From Silene conica (lineage: Eukaryota > Streptophyta > Magnoliopsida > Caryophyllales > Caryophyllaceae), in NCBI GenBank assembly GCA_029255685.2, contig CM055312.2, forward strand, positions 19,554,649-19,618,648: DNA of 64,000 nucleotides. The letters are read 5' to 3'. Position 1 is the stretch's first letter. The number at the start of each line of letters is the position of its first letter. The notes beneath the pieces are model-generated. The model was not told the origin of the DNA. It did not search any database and worked only from the letters and a program-made list of their open reading frames with translations. The position numbers were made by a program, and so were the translations under genes. Positions 1-11,687 of the stretch are shown here, in pieces.

Positions 1-1644
1 ACTTTCGGGATTTGCCTTTAGGTTGCCTTTTGAAAACAACACAAAGATCGGAGAGTCAAAACAGTTACTTCAAAAGATTCGAGAGCATAAATGGCACACT
101 TGTTGAATTTTGGTTGCGCTTTCAAAGTGCAATGGAACAACAACGCTATAATCAGAAATGTCTTGATGCAACAAGTGACACCACATTGCCTCAGGTTTCA
201 TCTAAGACTATGATCGAGAAACATGCCTCCAAAATCTACACACACGCTGTTTTCTATGAATTGCAAGAACAATTGCAGGCGGCTCTCTGTTCTTGTGCAG
301 TTAGAGGATTTTCTGAGCAAGGAAACATTCACAATATAGATGTTGAAGATGCCTACAAGAATCGTAGAATATTTCAGGTTATTTCGTTTTACAAAAGATA
401 GAATAACTGAATTTGTGAATACAATAACTGTTTTTTAACATTATAATAACTGATCCACTTAGGCTTATATTATGAATTACAATAATCACCAATATGTTTT
501 ACAATAACAAGCACTTATGCATTACAATAATCAACAAAGTATGAATACAATAACAGCTATTATGAATACAATAACAGCTATAATGAATACAATAACAGCT
601 ATAATGAATACAATAATAAAATGTAAAACTGAATACAATAACAGTTATAATGAATTACAATAACAGCTATTATCAATTACAATAACAGCTACTATGTATA
701 CAATAATAGCTATAATGAATTACAATAACAAGTATTAAAAAATGGAAAAAAGAATACAATAACATGTATTATGCAATACAATAACAGCTATTATGAATAC
801 AATAACAGCTATAATGAATACAATGACAGCTATAATGAATACAATAACAGGTATTATAAAATGTAAAACTGGATACAATAACAGTTATAATGAATACAAT
901 AACAGTTATTATGAATACAATAACATGTATTATGCAATACAATAACATTTATTATGAATACAATAACAGTTATAATGCAATACAATAATAATTAACTATA
1001 CTGTTGTGCAGGTTGTTCACAATACCGAAACAAAAGAAACAACATGTACATGCAAGATGTTTGAGAGGAAAGGAATCCTTTGTAAACACATAATATGGGT
1101 ACTATCAGGTAAAGGATTGACTAGCATACCGGAGAAGTACATCGCAAGTAGATGGATGAAGAAATCATATAGAAAGCCTTTGTTTGGACTGGATGGAAAG
1201 TTATTACAAGATTATGATCCAACTGACTTAAGAAAGCTGGAATTATCAAGAGTATGGTCTGAGTTTTATGCAACAATAAGTGCTCTAAAGTCAATGCCAC
1301 CAGACCATATAAAGGAACTAAGTGTGATGCTTTTACAATTTCGAGAGAAAAATTGTCCAACAAAAGAGAACTTGACAAAGGAACAAGAATTGGAGATGCT
1401 CTTAGGTTGTTCAGCAAAATCAAACATTACTGTTCACCCACCAAAGATTGCAAAAAACAAAGGAAGTGGCAAGAGAATGAAATCAAACAAGGAAAAGGCA
1501 ATTGAAAAGGCAAGCAAACCAAAGAGGCTATGTAATAACTGCAAACAAATGGGAAACCATGACAAAAGAAACTGCCCAAATCCATTTGTTGAGCATGCAC
1601 CTGAGGAAGAAGATGAAGAGGGAGATGAAATGGAGGATGAATAA
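1..1644 (+). CDS. FAR1-related (Mutator-like) transposase, 3' part
   Basis: The 5' end lies outside the window. Two exons are visible, 1-377 and 1012-1644, joined in phase through a CAG|GT donor and a TGTTGTGCAG acceptor. The first exon carries the post-catalytic segment typical of plant FAR1/FHY3-like proteins (TQRSESQN, then FWLRFQSAMEQQRYNQ and EKHASKIYTHAVFYE). The second opens with a SWIM zinc finger (CTC, nine residues, CKH). It then has a lysine-rich stretch, a zinc-knuckle-like CNNC...HDKRNC, and an acidic tail (EEEDEEGDE) before TAA. FAR1-like proteins derive from MULE transposases, and some are light-signalling transcription factors. Because a ULP1-type gene converges on it about 900 bp away, I read it as the transposase of a ULP1-carrying MULE rather than a domesticated gene. 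No internal stop is seen in the visible part. The catalytic DDE core cannot be checked here. Confidence 0.85.
378..1011 (+). repeat. 21-bp minisatellite filling the FAR1 intron
   Basis: The intron is almost wholly made of variants of a 21-bp unit (consensus GAATACAATAACAGCTATTA plus T), with degenerate copies (AATTACAATAACAG) between better ones. It has a GT donor and an AG acceptor, and neither adjoining exon contains the repeat. Confidence 0.85.
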
Positions 1645-1799
1645 GGCATCCAATGAACACATTTACAATAATCGTACCACAACTTTACAATAATACAAAA
1701 ATTTCTCAGTATTTTGTCTTAGATTACTATAGTTGAGAATCTATATTTCGTGTAAGAAACTTTAGAATAATTACTTACTAAAAATCGTGTTTTTGGAGT

Positions 1800-2470
1800 T
1801 CAACATATGCAATTATGAATACAATAACAGTTATAATGAATACAATAACAGGTATTACATAATGCAAACTGAATACAATAACAGCTATTATGCAATACAA
1901 TAACAGCTATTATCAATTACAATAACAACTATTATGAATACAATAACAGCTATAATGAATTACATTAACATGTATTATAAAATGGAAAACTGAATACAAT
2001 AAGAGGTATTATGCAATACAATAACAGCTATTATGAATACAATAACAGCTATAACGAATTACAATAACAGGTATTACAAATAGGAAAACTGAATACAATA
2101 ACAGCTATTATGCAATACAATAACAGCTATTATCAATTACAATAACAGCTATTATGAATACAATAACAGCTATAATGAATTACAATAACAGGTATTACAA
2201 ACTCCAAAACTGAATACAATAACATATATATGCAATACAATAACAGTTATAATGAATTACAATAACAGTGTAAAATCCATTATAATAACTGTCTGAAAAT
2301 CATTACAATAACTGTATGAACCCATTGCAATAACTGTCTGAAAATCATTAAAATAACTGCCTGAGACATTGCATATAACTGTCTGAACAAAAATTACAAT
2401 AACTGTTTTGATGAATACAATAACTGTTTTGATGAATACAATAACTGTTTTGATGATTACAATAGCTGTC
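1800..2470. repeat. 21-bp minisatellite between the two convergent genes
   Basis: This is the same ACAATAACAGYTATTATGAAT-type unit in about two dozen variable copies, occupying the spacer between the FAR1-type stop codon and the ULP1-type stop codon. The stretch 1645-1800 is AT-rich and shows nothing I recognise. At 2280-2460 the units change to ACAATAACTGT variants, some in ATGAATACAATAACTGTTTTG form. Confidence 0.8.
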
Positions 2471-2552
2471 ACAAAAATATAGCACTTCCTACGCTTTACA
2501 AAAATACAATCCTTTCCCACAACAATTACAATTTCCAACATTTAAAAAGAGC

Positions 2553-3978
2553 TCATTTTTTTGGTTTAGCAAAACCTCTTAAAGCTACACTTTTATACCT
2601 TTTCATAGAACTTTTCCTCTTCTTTACAAGATTCTTCTCCTTTTTCAGTATGTCTTCCCTGAAATTCACCACTTCTTCCAAAAGAGCCGCTCTTGAGTCA
2701 TTGGCATCTGACATCAACAAAATACACATCATCTCAATCCATAAAGCAGTCCTCTCCGTTTTCTTCTTAATTGATACCAATCCCTTGTCGTGCTTCCCTT
2801 CATATGTGAGCATGTGAAACATGATATAGAATCCTGATTCGTGATTGTTCATAAGTTTTGTTTTCCATTCAAAATCAACATTAACAAGTTCAAATGTGTT
2901 AACGGAAATCCCTTCTTTTGCTGTTTTCCTTGTATCCAGATAGTCGGAAAACAATTCAACCTAAAACATGCACAAAAAAATGCAAAATCACAATTGTATC
3001 AAAAACACACACATTACAATAACTTAATTAACATAAACTCATTTTTATCTATATAATAATCCATACAAAACTATACAATAACTACTAAAGAGAGTTTGAA
3101 TTTAGAGAACATACTGCAATCTTTGCAAGTTTGAAGAAATCAGACTTTTCCCAATTTGCATGCAATGTATGGTCCAATACATCAACCGTCTTGTTTATGA
3201 AGTTAATGCAAACACAAAAGTAGTGCATGTCTAAGGACAACGGGATGAAGACAAGGTCCACGTCGATCGCAGAGTTTACAACGTGTTCAGATAAATAACA
3301 ATTCCAAAACTCAAAGATCCTGTCTTTATCACTGTCATTTGGAGTTAGAACCCCTTGAGTGGTTTCCAGCATGTCTTCAACAATTGCCTATCACAAATAA
3401 AACTGAATTTTATACAACGGTTTTGTATTATGCAATTCAATAACCAACATAATACAATAACATGTATTATGCAATACAATAACATCTATTATGAATACAA
3501 TAACAGCTATTATGAATACAATAACAGCTATTATGAATACAATAACAGCTATTATGTAATACAATAACAGCTATTATGAATACAATAACAGCTATTATGA
3601 ATACAATAACAGCTATTATGAATACAATAACAGCTATTATGAATACAATAACAGCTATTATGTAATACAATAACAGCTATTATGAATACAATAACAGTTA
3701 TTATGTAAACTGACTTAATTGAAAAATGATATAGTTTTCAACACCGGTTTAATGAAAAAAAGCTAAAACATATAATAACTGCACAAGTAAAAACAACTAA
3801 TACCATGTGTGCTGAACCAAGGAACATCATCATTGGCGATTCTTTCTCTTTAACCTCCATGTAATTCAACACAATTGACCATGCTGTTATAACCCGTGTC
3901 TCAGTGTAATCATCAGGTTTTGTTGACCTAACATCAGACCTATCCACAATAGCAGATCCAGAAGAAAACAAAAGCTCC
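2553..3978 (-). other. ULP1-like domain 2 (exons 8-10): catalytic Cys replaced by Ser
   Basis: This is a diverged second copy of domain 1. Exon 9 has the His (LDMHYFCVCINF) and Asp (VDVLDHT) regions. Exon 10 has NNHESGFYIMFHM where domain 1 has QNLDCGVFVMMHM. The nucleophile is therefore Ser (TCA) and the oxyanion Gln is Asn. Both copies place this residue 42 codons into their last ULP1 exon, which confirms the alignment. The exon that carries His is fused with the preceding one, so one intron is missing relative to domain 1. It is open to its TGA stop. I infer a non-catalytic, possibly binding-only domain. Confidence 0.65.
3388..3803 (-). repeat. 21-bp minisatellite in ULP1 intron 8
   Basis: A regular array at about 3455-3710 has roughly a dozen copies of ATGAATACAATAACAGCTAT, very uniform, with the exon edges free of repeat. 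Confidence 0.85.
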
Positions 3979-4068
3979 CTGCAAAAAAAAAGACACACAA
4001 TCACTAATACCACAACGAGAAAAAGAACCCACAGTTGAAATGCAACAAAAGAGAAAAAGGACACATAC

Positions 4069-5257
4069 TCATTTTTAAGTGTGTAATCGTCCAAGAAACA
4101 ATAGTCAATAACTTGTTTCTTCAGACTTGGTAACCCAGTTGTCAATCTGTTATTAGTCTTCATAATTTTTGACACTACAACAATACTTTTGTCTGCCTTC
4201 CCACAATTTATTGAGCAGCCAAGACCATCAGAGTTTGCTCTTCTAGAACCACCTCTGGATGATCTAATTATCCCAGCACTGAATGGCTCATTTTGCACAG
4301 TTTTTTTTGAACCTACCGGAGTTCCGTCACCAGCAACCAGTTTCTCAGCTAATATCTTAGCAACCTCCAAATCAGTGGCCTCAAATTTTTCGTTTTCCAT
4401 CTCAGCTAACCTTCGTTTTTCAATCAACTTAGGGAGCAACTGTTCCTTTGTCTTTGTAAATTCCTCAACCAAAGGCAACAACCTCTCTCTTTCTTTGTTG
4501 ATATCAGCTAACACTAGGATAGCAGCAATTTCAGCTCTGTAAATAATTCTTTTTAGTGGATCATGCAACTCTGATGTAAACAACTCCCCGTTGTAAAACA
4601 TCATATGCATCATGACAAAAACACCACAATCTAAGTTTTGAGGTCCTTCTAATTTCCATGGAAAATCCACATTTACAAGTTTGAAATTAGAGACCTCGCT
4701 GCCTCGTTCATGCCCTTATTCCTTTACCAGAAATCTACCAAATATTTCAACCTGGTTAATTTTAAAAACAAAGTCAGTCATGCTCAAGTAAAAAAATACA
4801 ATAACAGCTATTATACATTACAATAATTAACATTATAAAAAATACAAAATAACCACAAAAAGGTATAACTTTAAGAAAACATCATATAAAGGTACGTACA
4901 ATAGATTTGGTAGCCACCAACCAGATACTATTTTCAAAATCATCGTATACCCGATTGTCAAGATAGTTGATACTCTTCTCCACAAAATTTAAAGCAACGC
5001 AGAAAAAATGGTCTCCAAAATGAACAGGGAGAAAAACCTGACATTATAAAAAATAGAGATGTCGGTAAAAATATTAATGAAGAATTTTGAAAAACATAAA
5101 AATACATCTAATAAGCCAATAAAAAACATACCCAATCAGCTCTGATGTCAAGGGAGCCTTCGCTATTCTCAATGACATTTTCCCAAGTATTAAAAATTTC
5201 TTGTCTGTACATATCTTTCTCATTATCAGCAGCATTGATGAACTTGAATAAAGAGTC
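4069..5257 (-). other. ULP1-like domain 1 (exons 5-7): H-D-C triad present, but interrupted
   Basis: Exon 6 shows the His region (FGDHFFCVALNF) and the Asp region (INYLDNR). Exon 7 shows Gln and Cys in PQNLDCGVFVMMHM, so the H-D-Q-C set of C48 peptidases is present. The usual Trp after the catalytic His is Phe. The TAA in exon 7 falls 12 codons after the splice, at the position where domain 2 has Lys, and precedes the Cys by 30 codons. The coiled, charged tail ERERLLPLVEEFTKTKEQLL follows. Unless a downstream acceptor removes the stop, no active domain is made. Confidence 0.7.
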
Positions 5258-5821
5258 CTATGAAAAATTTAAAATAATTATTATTCCCATTATGCAATAC
5301 AATAACAGGAATTATGCATTACAATAATTAACATTATGCATTACAATAACAGCTATTATGAATACAATAACAGCTACTATGAATACAATAACAGCTACTA
5401 TGAATACAATAACAGTTATTATGAATACAATAACAGTTATTATGAATACAATTACAGCTATTATGAATACAATAACAGCTGTTATGAATACAATAACAGC
5501 TGTTATGAATACAATAACAGCTGTTATGAATACAATAACAGCTACTATGAATACAATAACAGCTACTATGAATACAATAACAGTTATTATGAATACAATA
5601 ACAGCTATTATGAATACAATAACAGCTATTATGAATACAATAACAGCTATTATGAATACAATAACAGCTATTATGAATACAATAACAGCTATTATGAATA
5701 CAATAACAACTATTATGAATACAATAACAAGTATTGTACATTACAATAATTAACATCATGCAAAATACAATAACAAAAATAAGCAACTAAAATAACACCC
5801 CCCCAGAATAGAAACACATAC
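5258..5821 (-). repeat. 21-bp minisatellite in ULP1 intron 4
   Basis: About twenty nearly exact 21-bp units lie at 5335-5750, the most homogeneous array in the region. Variants include AACAGCTGTTAT (a perfect 14-bp palindrome ATAACAGCTGTTAT), AACAGTTATTAT and AACAGCTACTAT. Because 21 is a multiple of three and the unit lacks stops in several frames, long repeat-peptide ORFs appear on both strands. They are not genes. Confidence 0.9.
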
Positions 5822-7028
5822 TGAATGACTTGTCCAAAAAAATCTTTTGGACGGAGGTAACTCTTTCTCGGCCTTGAATATAATGTCATTCAGTAAAAAT
5901 GACCAACAGTCGATAATGTTGGATGTCATCATAGTCTTGGCAGACATTGAAATAATATCATCTCGAGTTAGCATATTGAAATTTGAGAACGAGACCAAAT
6001 CCTCCCTATCACATTGAAACAAAATCATTAATAATTGCGGCGCAAAAAAAAGTAAAAACTAAGAAAAACCCATGGAAAAACTAAAAGAATGCTTACCCCG
6101 TTCCTAAGTCATGGTCATGTAGGAAACAATAATCAAGCACATTTTTCCTCAGACTTAAAATAGGAGCAAAAAGCTCCTTGTACTCAATCAAGAATTCAGA
6201 GACCACCACTGCCTCCGGATCACGAACTCCACATGCTAACCCACAGCCTATACCATCCTTCCCAAAAAATATATGCTGAGGGACAACATCGGAATGCAGC
6301 AGGAAAGAATTAATGAAAGAGCTGTCCGGGTTTCTTTCCACAACAATATTATCGCTGACAACTTTGTTAATAACCTGATCCAAATCTCCCAAATCTCCAA
6401 AATCATCAATTATGGGACTGCCCCCATTACTTCTTTCCTCACCCAAATCTTCAAGATTTCCCAGATCATCAGCTTCACCCTCAGCCTCATCATATATCGG
6501 ACTGCCGCCATTACTTCTTTCATCACCCAAATCTTCCAGATTTCCCAGATCAACAGCTTCAGCCTCAGCCTCATCATTTATCGGACTGCCTCCTTTACTT
6601 CTTTCATCACCCAAATCTCCAAGATCTGCCACATCACCATCTTCGGCCTGATCTTCATTGATGGGATTGCCCACAGACTTCTTTTTACTCCGAGAATATA
6701 CAACCTTAAATTCATGTCCACCACTGCCCACACCCCCCGTTGTTTCCGCTGTACTTTTTTCATGCTCTTTGCAAAATGTTTCGTACAATGGCAACTTACT
6801 TCCCACATTTTTGATTTCCTCAGCTTTTTCGCAAATAAAATCAAAGTATTTAATGAACATTGAGTTCTCATCATTCAAAAAAGCGGGAGTTTGGGAAGCC
6901 AATGACACAGAAGTAGAAGCATCATTAGTTGAACAAGACTCTTTCTCCATTGCTTCTTTTCTTTGTGTGTACAAATGGAGAAATATCTCGACATCTCTCT
7001 TCATCATCAAGAAATGTAATTGAGAAAC

Positions 7029-7681
7029 CTAAAAAACAAAAATAAAAAGGCGTTAAACAATAACTATAATAAATCATTACAATAATTGTTATACAATACA
7101 ATAACACCTAGTATGAATTACAATACACATGTATTATGCAATACAATAACAGCTATTATGAATTACAATAACAACTATTATGAATACAATAACAGCTATT
7201 ACGAATTACAATAACAGGTATTACATTATGGGAAACTGAATACAATAACAACTATTATGAATACAATAACAGCTATTATGAACTTCAATAACAACTATTA
7301 TGAATACAATAACAGCTATTATGAATTACAATAACAGGTATTACATTATGGGAAACTGAATACAATAACAACTATTATGAATACAATAACAACTATTATG
7401 AATACAATAACAGCTTCTATGAATACAATAACAGCTACTATGAATTACAATAACAGGTATTACAGAATGGAAAACTGAATACAATAACAACTATTATAAA
7501 TACAATAACTATTATGAATACAATAACAGCTATTATGAATACAATAACAACTATTATAAATACAATAACAGCTATTATGAATTACAATAACAGCTATTAT
7601 GAATACAATAACAGCTAATATGAATTAGAATAATTGTTATACTACTCTGAAACTATAACTGATGTAAATTAGAAAACTTAC
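7029..7681 (-). repeat. 21-bp minisatellite in ULP1 intron 2
   Basis: About 25 units lie at 7070-7635, with a higher-order pattern. A block containing GGTATTACATTATGGGAAAC followed by ACAATAACAACTATTATGAA recurs about every 125-135 bp (near 7215, 7340 and 7455), so several units were amplified together. Confidence 0.85.
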
Positions 7682-8633
7682 ATCAGAAGCTTTTGATCGA
7701 ATGACCTCATCCGTATCAAAACTGTTGGGTAGTTCAAGATACTTCTTTCCAGGTTCAGGTTTGTCAACAACGGAACTCCCAACAACGGAACTCCCTTTGT
7801 ACGAAGTATCAATTGTAGCTTTTGAGTGTTGCCATTTGGGATAAACATTGCTGATATATTCCCCATTCCCCAGGGAACCAGAGCTCAGCTCTAACTTTCC
7901 CCTTCTGAGAAAGGATTCCTCATCCCAATGTTTGATAAGAGGAGTTTCAGAGGGCATTGAATGACCCTTGAAACGCAACCGGTGGAAGTATGCTATCATG
8001 ACAACAAGTATACACCCACGCAAAGTACATGACCCGCCTCTACACCGTTGCACACCCTCAACTAATTTTTCAAAAACGTAACCACACCAATCCAAATGGG
8101 GGATACGTTCAACATTTTGAACAGCCTTAAGCAGCGAGAAATCGATTCCATAAACAGAAGGAGGAACAAGAACAGTTGTCATAGCATAAAGCACAAACAA
8201 GCGCTTAAATTCATCTCCCCCATCATCTCCCATCTCAATTATTTTACTAAACACAGCAGGCACACTTACATAATTTGGCCCTTTCACGTCAAACTTCTTC
8301 CTAAATTCATCTTTTAGCGTCTCTTGGGAAGATAATACACTATTACCCGTGTAAACAACCTCAACCTTATCACCCCCAATTGGCAACCCAAAAATATCAT
8401 GAACATCAGCCTTGCTAATAGGGAATTTAATCTCTTTTGCTTCAAAAAAATTAGATTCTGAAATAAAGTGCTTCACAAACAGTGGTATAACACGCAATGG
8501 CAACAAACCCAATTTAAAATCAAGTAAAGCACCAAACCCCAACTCAACAACTGCCTTTTTCTGGTTTGGCCCAAGTTTTTGCAAAAGGTTGACTAGGACA
8601 TTAGGGCGGCAACTGACTTTAATCTTCGAAGCA

Positions 8634-9043
8634 CTGCAAAAAACCATACAAGCTAAATAAACACAAACTGAAGCATAAAATACAACAACACTCCCATGAA
8701 GTCACTACTGCATACAATAACTGAGTTTTATAATACAATAACACAACTTATATAATACAATAACTGTGTTTAAATGAAGTGTCTAAGCACATTATAAATA
8801 ACTGTGTACAAACCATTAAAATAGCTGTTATTGTATTCATAATAGCTGTTATTGTAAATCATAGTAAAAAAGGGAATACAATAACAGTCTTAGAACATTA
8901 CAATAACAGTCTCACACGAATACAATAACAATCGTAGACAATTACAGTAACAGTCTGAGACGATTACAATAATTGTCTGAAAAGCAAATAAAAAAGTGAT
9001 GCATCAACAGAAACTCTAAAACCAGAAGAATAAGTGTACTTAC
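8634..9043 (-). repeat. degenerate minisatellite in ULP1 intron 1
   Basis: Scattered ACAATAAC / GTTATTGTATTC units lie in both orientations at 8700-8960 (for example TGTTATTGTATTCATAATAG at 8826). It is the only place where the inverse orientation is plainly mixed in. Confidence 0.6.
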
Positions 9044-9162
9044 ATGTTCAATATTGGAGTTGGAGGGGAAATATTATGCCCCTTCCTTCGGAAAACTACT
9101 TTGGAACGTTTCAAATCAGCTCTATTACCAACTTGAGCCTCGGCCTTACGTTTAGGTGCCAT

Positions 9163-10520
9163 TATCACTGTAGAATAACCACAACAATATATTACAATAA
9201 CACACACACACATTATCTCCATTAAACAACAATTTAAGCTAATTTAAAGAAAAAACACACTAAAATTCAAAAATCAGGTAAAAATCTGGATATATTACAA
9301 TAACACACACACACACTAAAATACAATAACACACACACACACTAAAATTCAATAACAGCTACTATGAATACAATAACAGCTACTATGAATACAATAACAG
9401 TTATTATGAATACAATAACAGTTATTATGAATACAATAACAGCTATTATGAATACAATAACAGCTATTATGAATACAATAACAGCTACTATGAATACAAT
9501 AACAGCTACTGTGAATACAATAAGCTACTATGAAACTATAAATACAATAACAGCTACTATGAATACAATAACAGCTACTATGAATACAATAACAGCTACT
9601 ATGAATACAATAACAGCTACTATGAATACAATCACAGCTACTGTGAATACAATAACAGCTACTATGAAACTATGAATACAATAACAGCTACTATGAATAC
9701 AATAACAGCTACTATGAATACAATAACAGCTACTATGAATACAATAACAGCTACTATGAATACAATAACAGCTACTATGAATACAATAACAGTTATTATG
9801 AATACAATAACAGCTATTATGAATACAATAACAGCTATTATTGTAATATGTTGTTGAATTGTAAAATCTGGAAAATACAATTAAGAAACCCTAATTTTAA
9901 CTGGAAACAAAATGCAAAGTGACTAATTGAACTAAACACCAATTTTAAGTAAAACACAACTACATAAACGAAGATTTTTAACGAATTGACGAAAAATCAA
10001 AGAAGAATATGAAAAAAACCCCTAAAATTATGCTAAAACGAGAAAAAAGTACACAAATACTCTAATTGAACTACATAATGAAACACACTGCTCAAAATTG
10101 AAGAATAACAACAGAAAACAAAACAAAAATCAACTTAAAAAACCTACAAAAGTAGCGAAAATAGAAGAAAAACGAAGTCAATAGTTTTACTGGAGATTAC
10201 CTGAATATGAACAGATTAGAGACGAAAATGAGCGAACTAATCGACGAAGAAAAGATGAGCAAGATGATGGAGGTTTTACTGGAGAAGATGAAGGTTTTAC
10301 AGTAGAATTATGGAGGTTTTGCGGTTGATTTTCGAATTATGGAGGTTTTTGCGGTTGATTTTCAATTGGAAGTTGAAAAGAGGGAAAAAAGAAGACAGGT
10401 GTAAAATTTGGGTTTTTATATGAATTGTGAGATTTAATCTCAGCCACTAATCTCAACTCAAAATGGATGGCTCAGATTCAAAGGTGTAACTCACCAAATA
10501 TACCCCAACTCATATGATCC

Positions 10521-10524
<4 letters not shown>
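9163..10524. repeat. ULP1 5' flank: minisatellite, then AT-rich leader or element end
   Basis: A CA-rich stretch (ACACACACAC) at 9195-9350 is followed by about 22 uniform 21-bp units at 9355-9845. The part 9860-10430 is AT-rich with no ORF. It contains a short direct repeat of GGAGGTTTTGCGGTTGATTT near 10310 and 10340. It should hold the ULP1 promoter and possibly the right MULE terminus. The left terminus is outside the window, so no terminal inverted repeat can be tested. Confidence 0.6.

Positions 10525-10590
<66 letters not shown>
10525..10590. repeat. (TA)n tract, left flank of element A
   Basis: A perfect TA dinucleotide run directly abuts the TIR-like end of element A at 10591. Confidence 0.95.
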
Positions 10591-10595
<5 letters not shown>

Positions 10596-10644
10596 TGAAT
10601 CACGTGAGGCACCCTCCTTAGGGTGAGGCAGCCGGACCTATTAT

Positions 10645-11260
10645 AAACCGTCAGATCTAAATAACAGAGACGCACCAGATGATGCCACGTGCAATGATAT
10701 AAAAATTACATACTGATGCTCATTGCTCACCTGTCTTCTTTAACTCAACCAATCAATTCTCTCTCTTAAGTATTTCTTCAACCCGTCATCATCGCCCGAG
10801 TCCAACCTCCGTCTTCGCCATTATCACTAAGCTTGTCCACCATCATTATCCCTGCTTTTCTCAATCGCTATTGTCACTGAGCTTTTCGACCGCCATTGTC
10901 AACCGAAAATTTGGTAATTTCGATCAATAACTTCCATTTCGATTCATCCCGCTATCATTCTATATCCGCTAATTTCCAATGAACTTATTTAAGTTGTTAA
11001 ATTATTGCTCCACTAGTATAATTGTTTATTCAATTAATTTTATTACTTATTCAATTAATTTAATTACTTATTTCCAATGAATGAATGAATGAATGATCAT
11101 TGCTCACGGTTAACTTTTAGATGGTATTTAGTTACTGATAATGTAGTTGATTCATTATTGAGCAAAATAATCAATTGAAATGGAAAATCGGAAGTTATTG
11201 AAGAGGGGAGGGGTTGGTACACCATTGCAAAATTCGGGTTGGTAGCTACGAACTAAGAAC
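10645..11260. other. non-coding left arm of element A
   Basis: A CT-rich segment with ATCACTAAGCTTGTCCACC and a related ATTGTCACTGAGCTTTTC repeat resembles a transcribed 5' leader. It is followed by AT-rich sequence with a short repeat of CAATTAATTTTATTACTTAT. No ORF is supported. Confidence 0.4.
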
Positions 11261-11440
11261 TATTCCCTCCGTCCCAAAATTGTTATTTCCGTTTCACTCA
11301 CTTGTTTTTTGTTTTTTGTTTTTATGGAGTATTGCGCTTCTGAGTCGGTATCTAAATTTTATCAACTATTGAAATCATTGTACAATAAAATGAGTTTGGT
11401 ATATCTTATTGCACAAATTTTAATTTGGGACGGGTTAAAT
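11261..11440. mobile_element. degenerate Stowaway/mariner-like MITE
   Basis: TATTCCCTCCGTCCCAAAAT on the left matches the classic plant Stowaway terminus (CTCCCTCCGTCCC). On the right, TTTGGGACGGG near 11424-11434 is the inverted counterpart, with its last bases eroded. Confidence 0.45.
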
Positions 11441-11687
11441 CCGTCACAAGCTTGTGGCATGAGACAAACTTAGAAGTGGGAGGGGTTGTGAAAGGTCACA
11501 AGACAGACTGATCTTATTGAGACACAGATGAATTTCTAAGGTTAGGATAGTTGGTAATTGAACTATGTATCCCTTGTCTTGCGGAAATTAAAACAAAAAC
11601 AGTAAGAAACAACAATAATAATAATGTAATTAAAATTTAACAAAATCCTAGTCCATTATTGACCGGTCCATCTTCATCTGTCAGTCA

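Larger units (their letters stand above)
2553..9162 (-). pseudogene. ten-exon ULP1-protease-like gene of the MULE, one premature stop
   Basis: Ten exons can be followed on the minus strand with GT/AG borders and consistent phase: 9162-9044, 8633-7682, 7028-6097, 6005-5822, 5257-5132, 5037-4900, 4751-4069, 3978-3804, 3387-3115 and 2960-2553. Together they give about 1,329 codons. The start is the ATG before PKRKAE, giving a basic, nuclear-signal-like N-terminus. Exon 2 holds the 'GFGALLDF...DVHDIFGLPIGG' region found in plant transposon-borne ULP1 proteins. Exon 3 has three acidic repeats of about 29 residues (LGNLEDLGDERSNGGSPI). Two ULP1-like C48 domains follow. Members of the C48 family cleave SUMO or related modifiers, but the role of ULP1 genes inside MULEs is not settled. 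A TAA at 4718-4716 in exon 7 cuts the frame before the first catalytic Cys, so I call it a pseudogene. Every other exon is open. Confidence 0.75.

Noticed and set aside
5334..5786. Long ORFs on both strands with heptapeptide repeats (NSCYCIH, YYEYNNS, MNTITAI)
   Set aside because: They are by-products of a stop-free 21-bp unit whose length is a multiple of three. They lie within a ULP1 intron.
6412..6863. Plus-strand ORFs with GLPPLLLSSPKSSRFP repeats
   Set aside because: Shadow of the three acidic repeats in ULP1 exon 3 on the minus strand.
9364..9880. Repeat-peptide ORFs (MNTITAT, FIVAVIV)
   Set aside because: Same minisatellite effect upstream of the ULP1 start.
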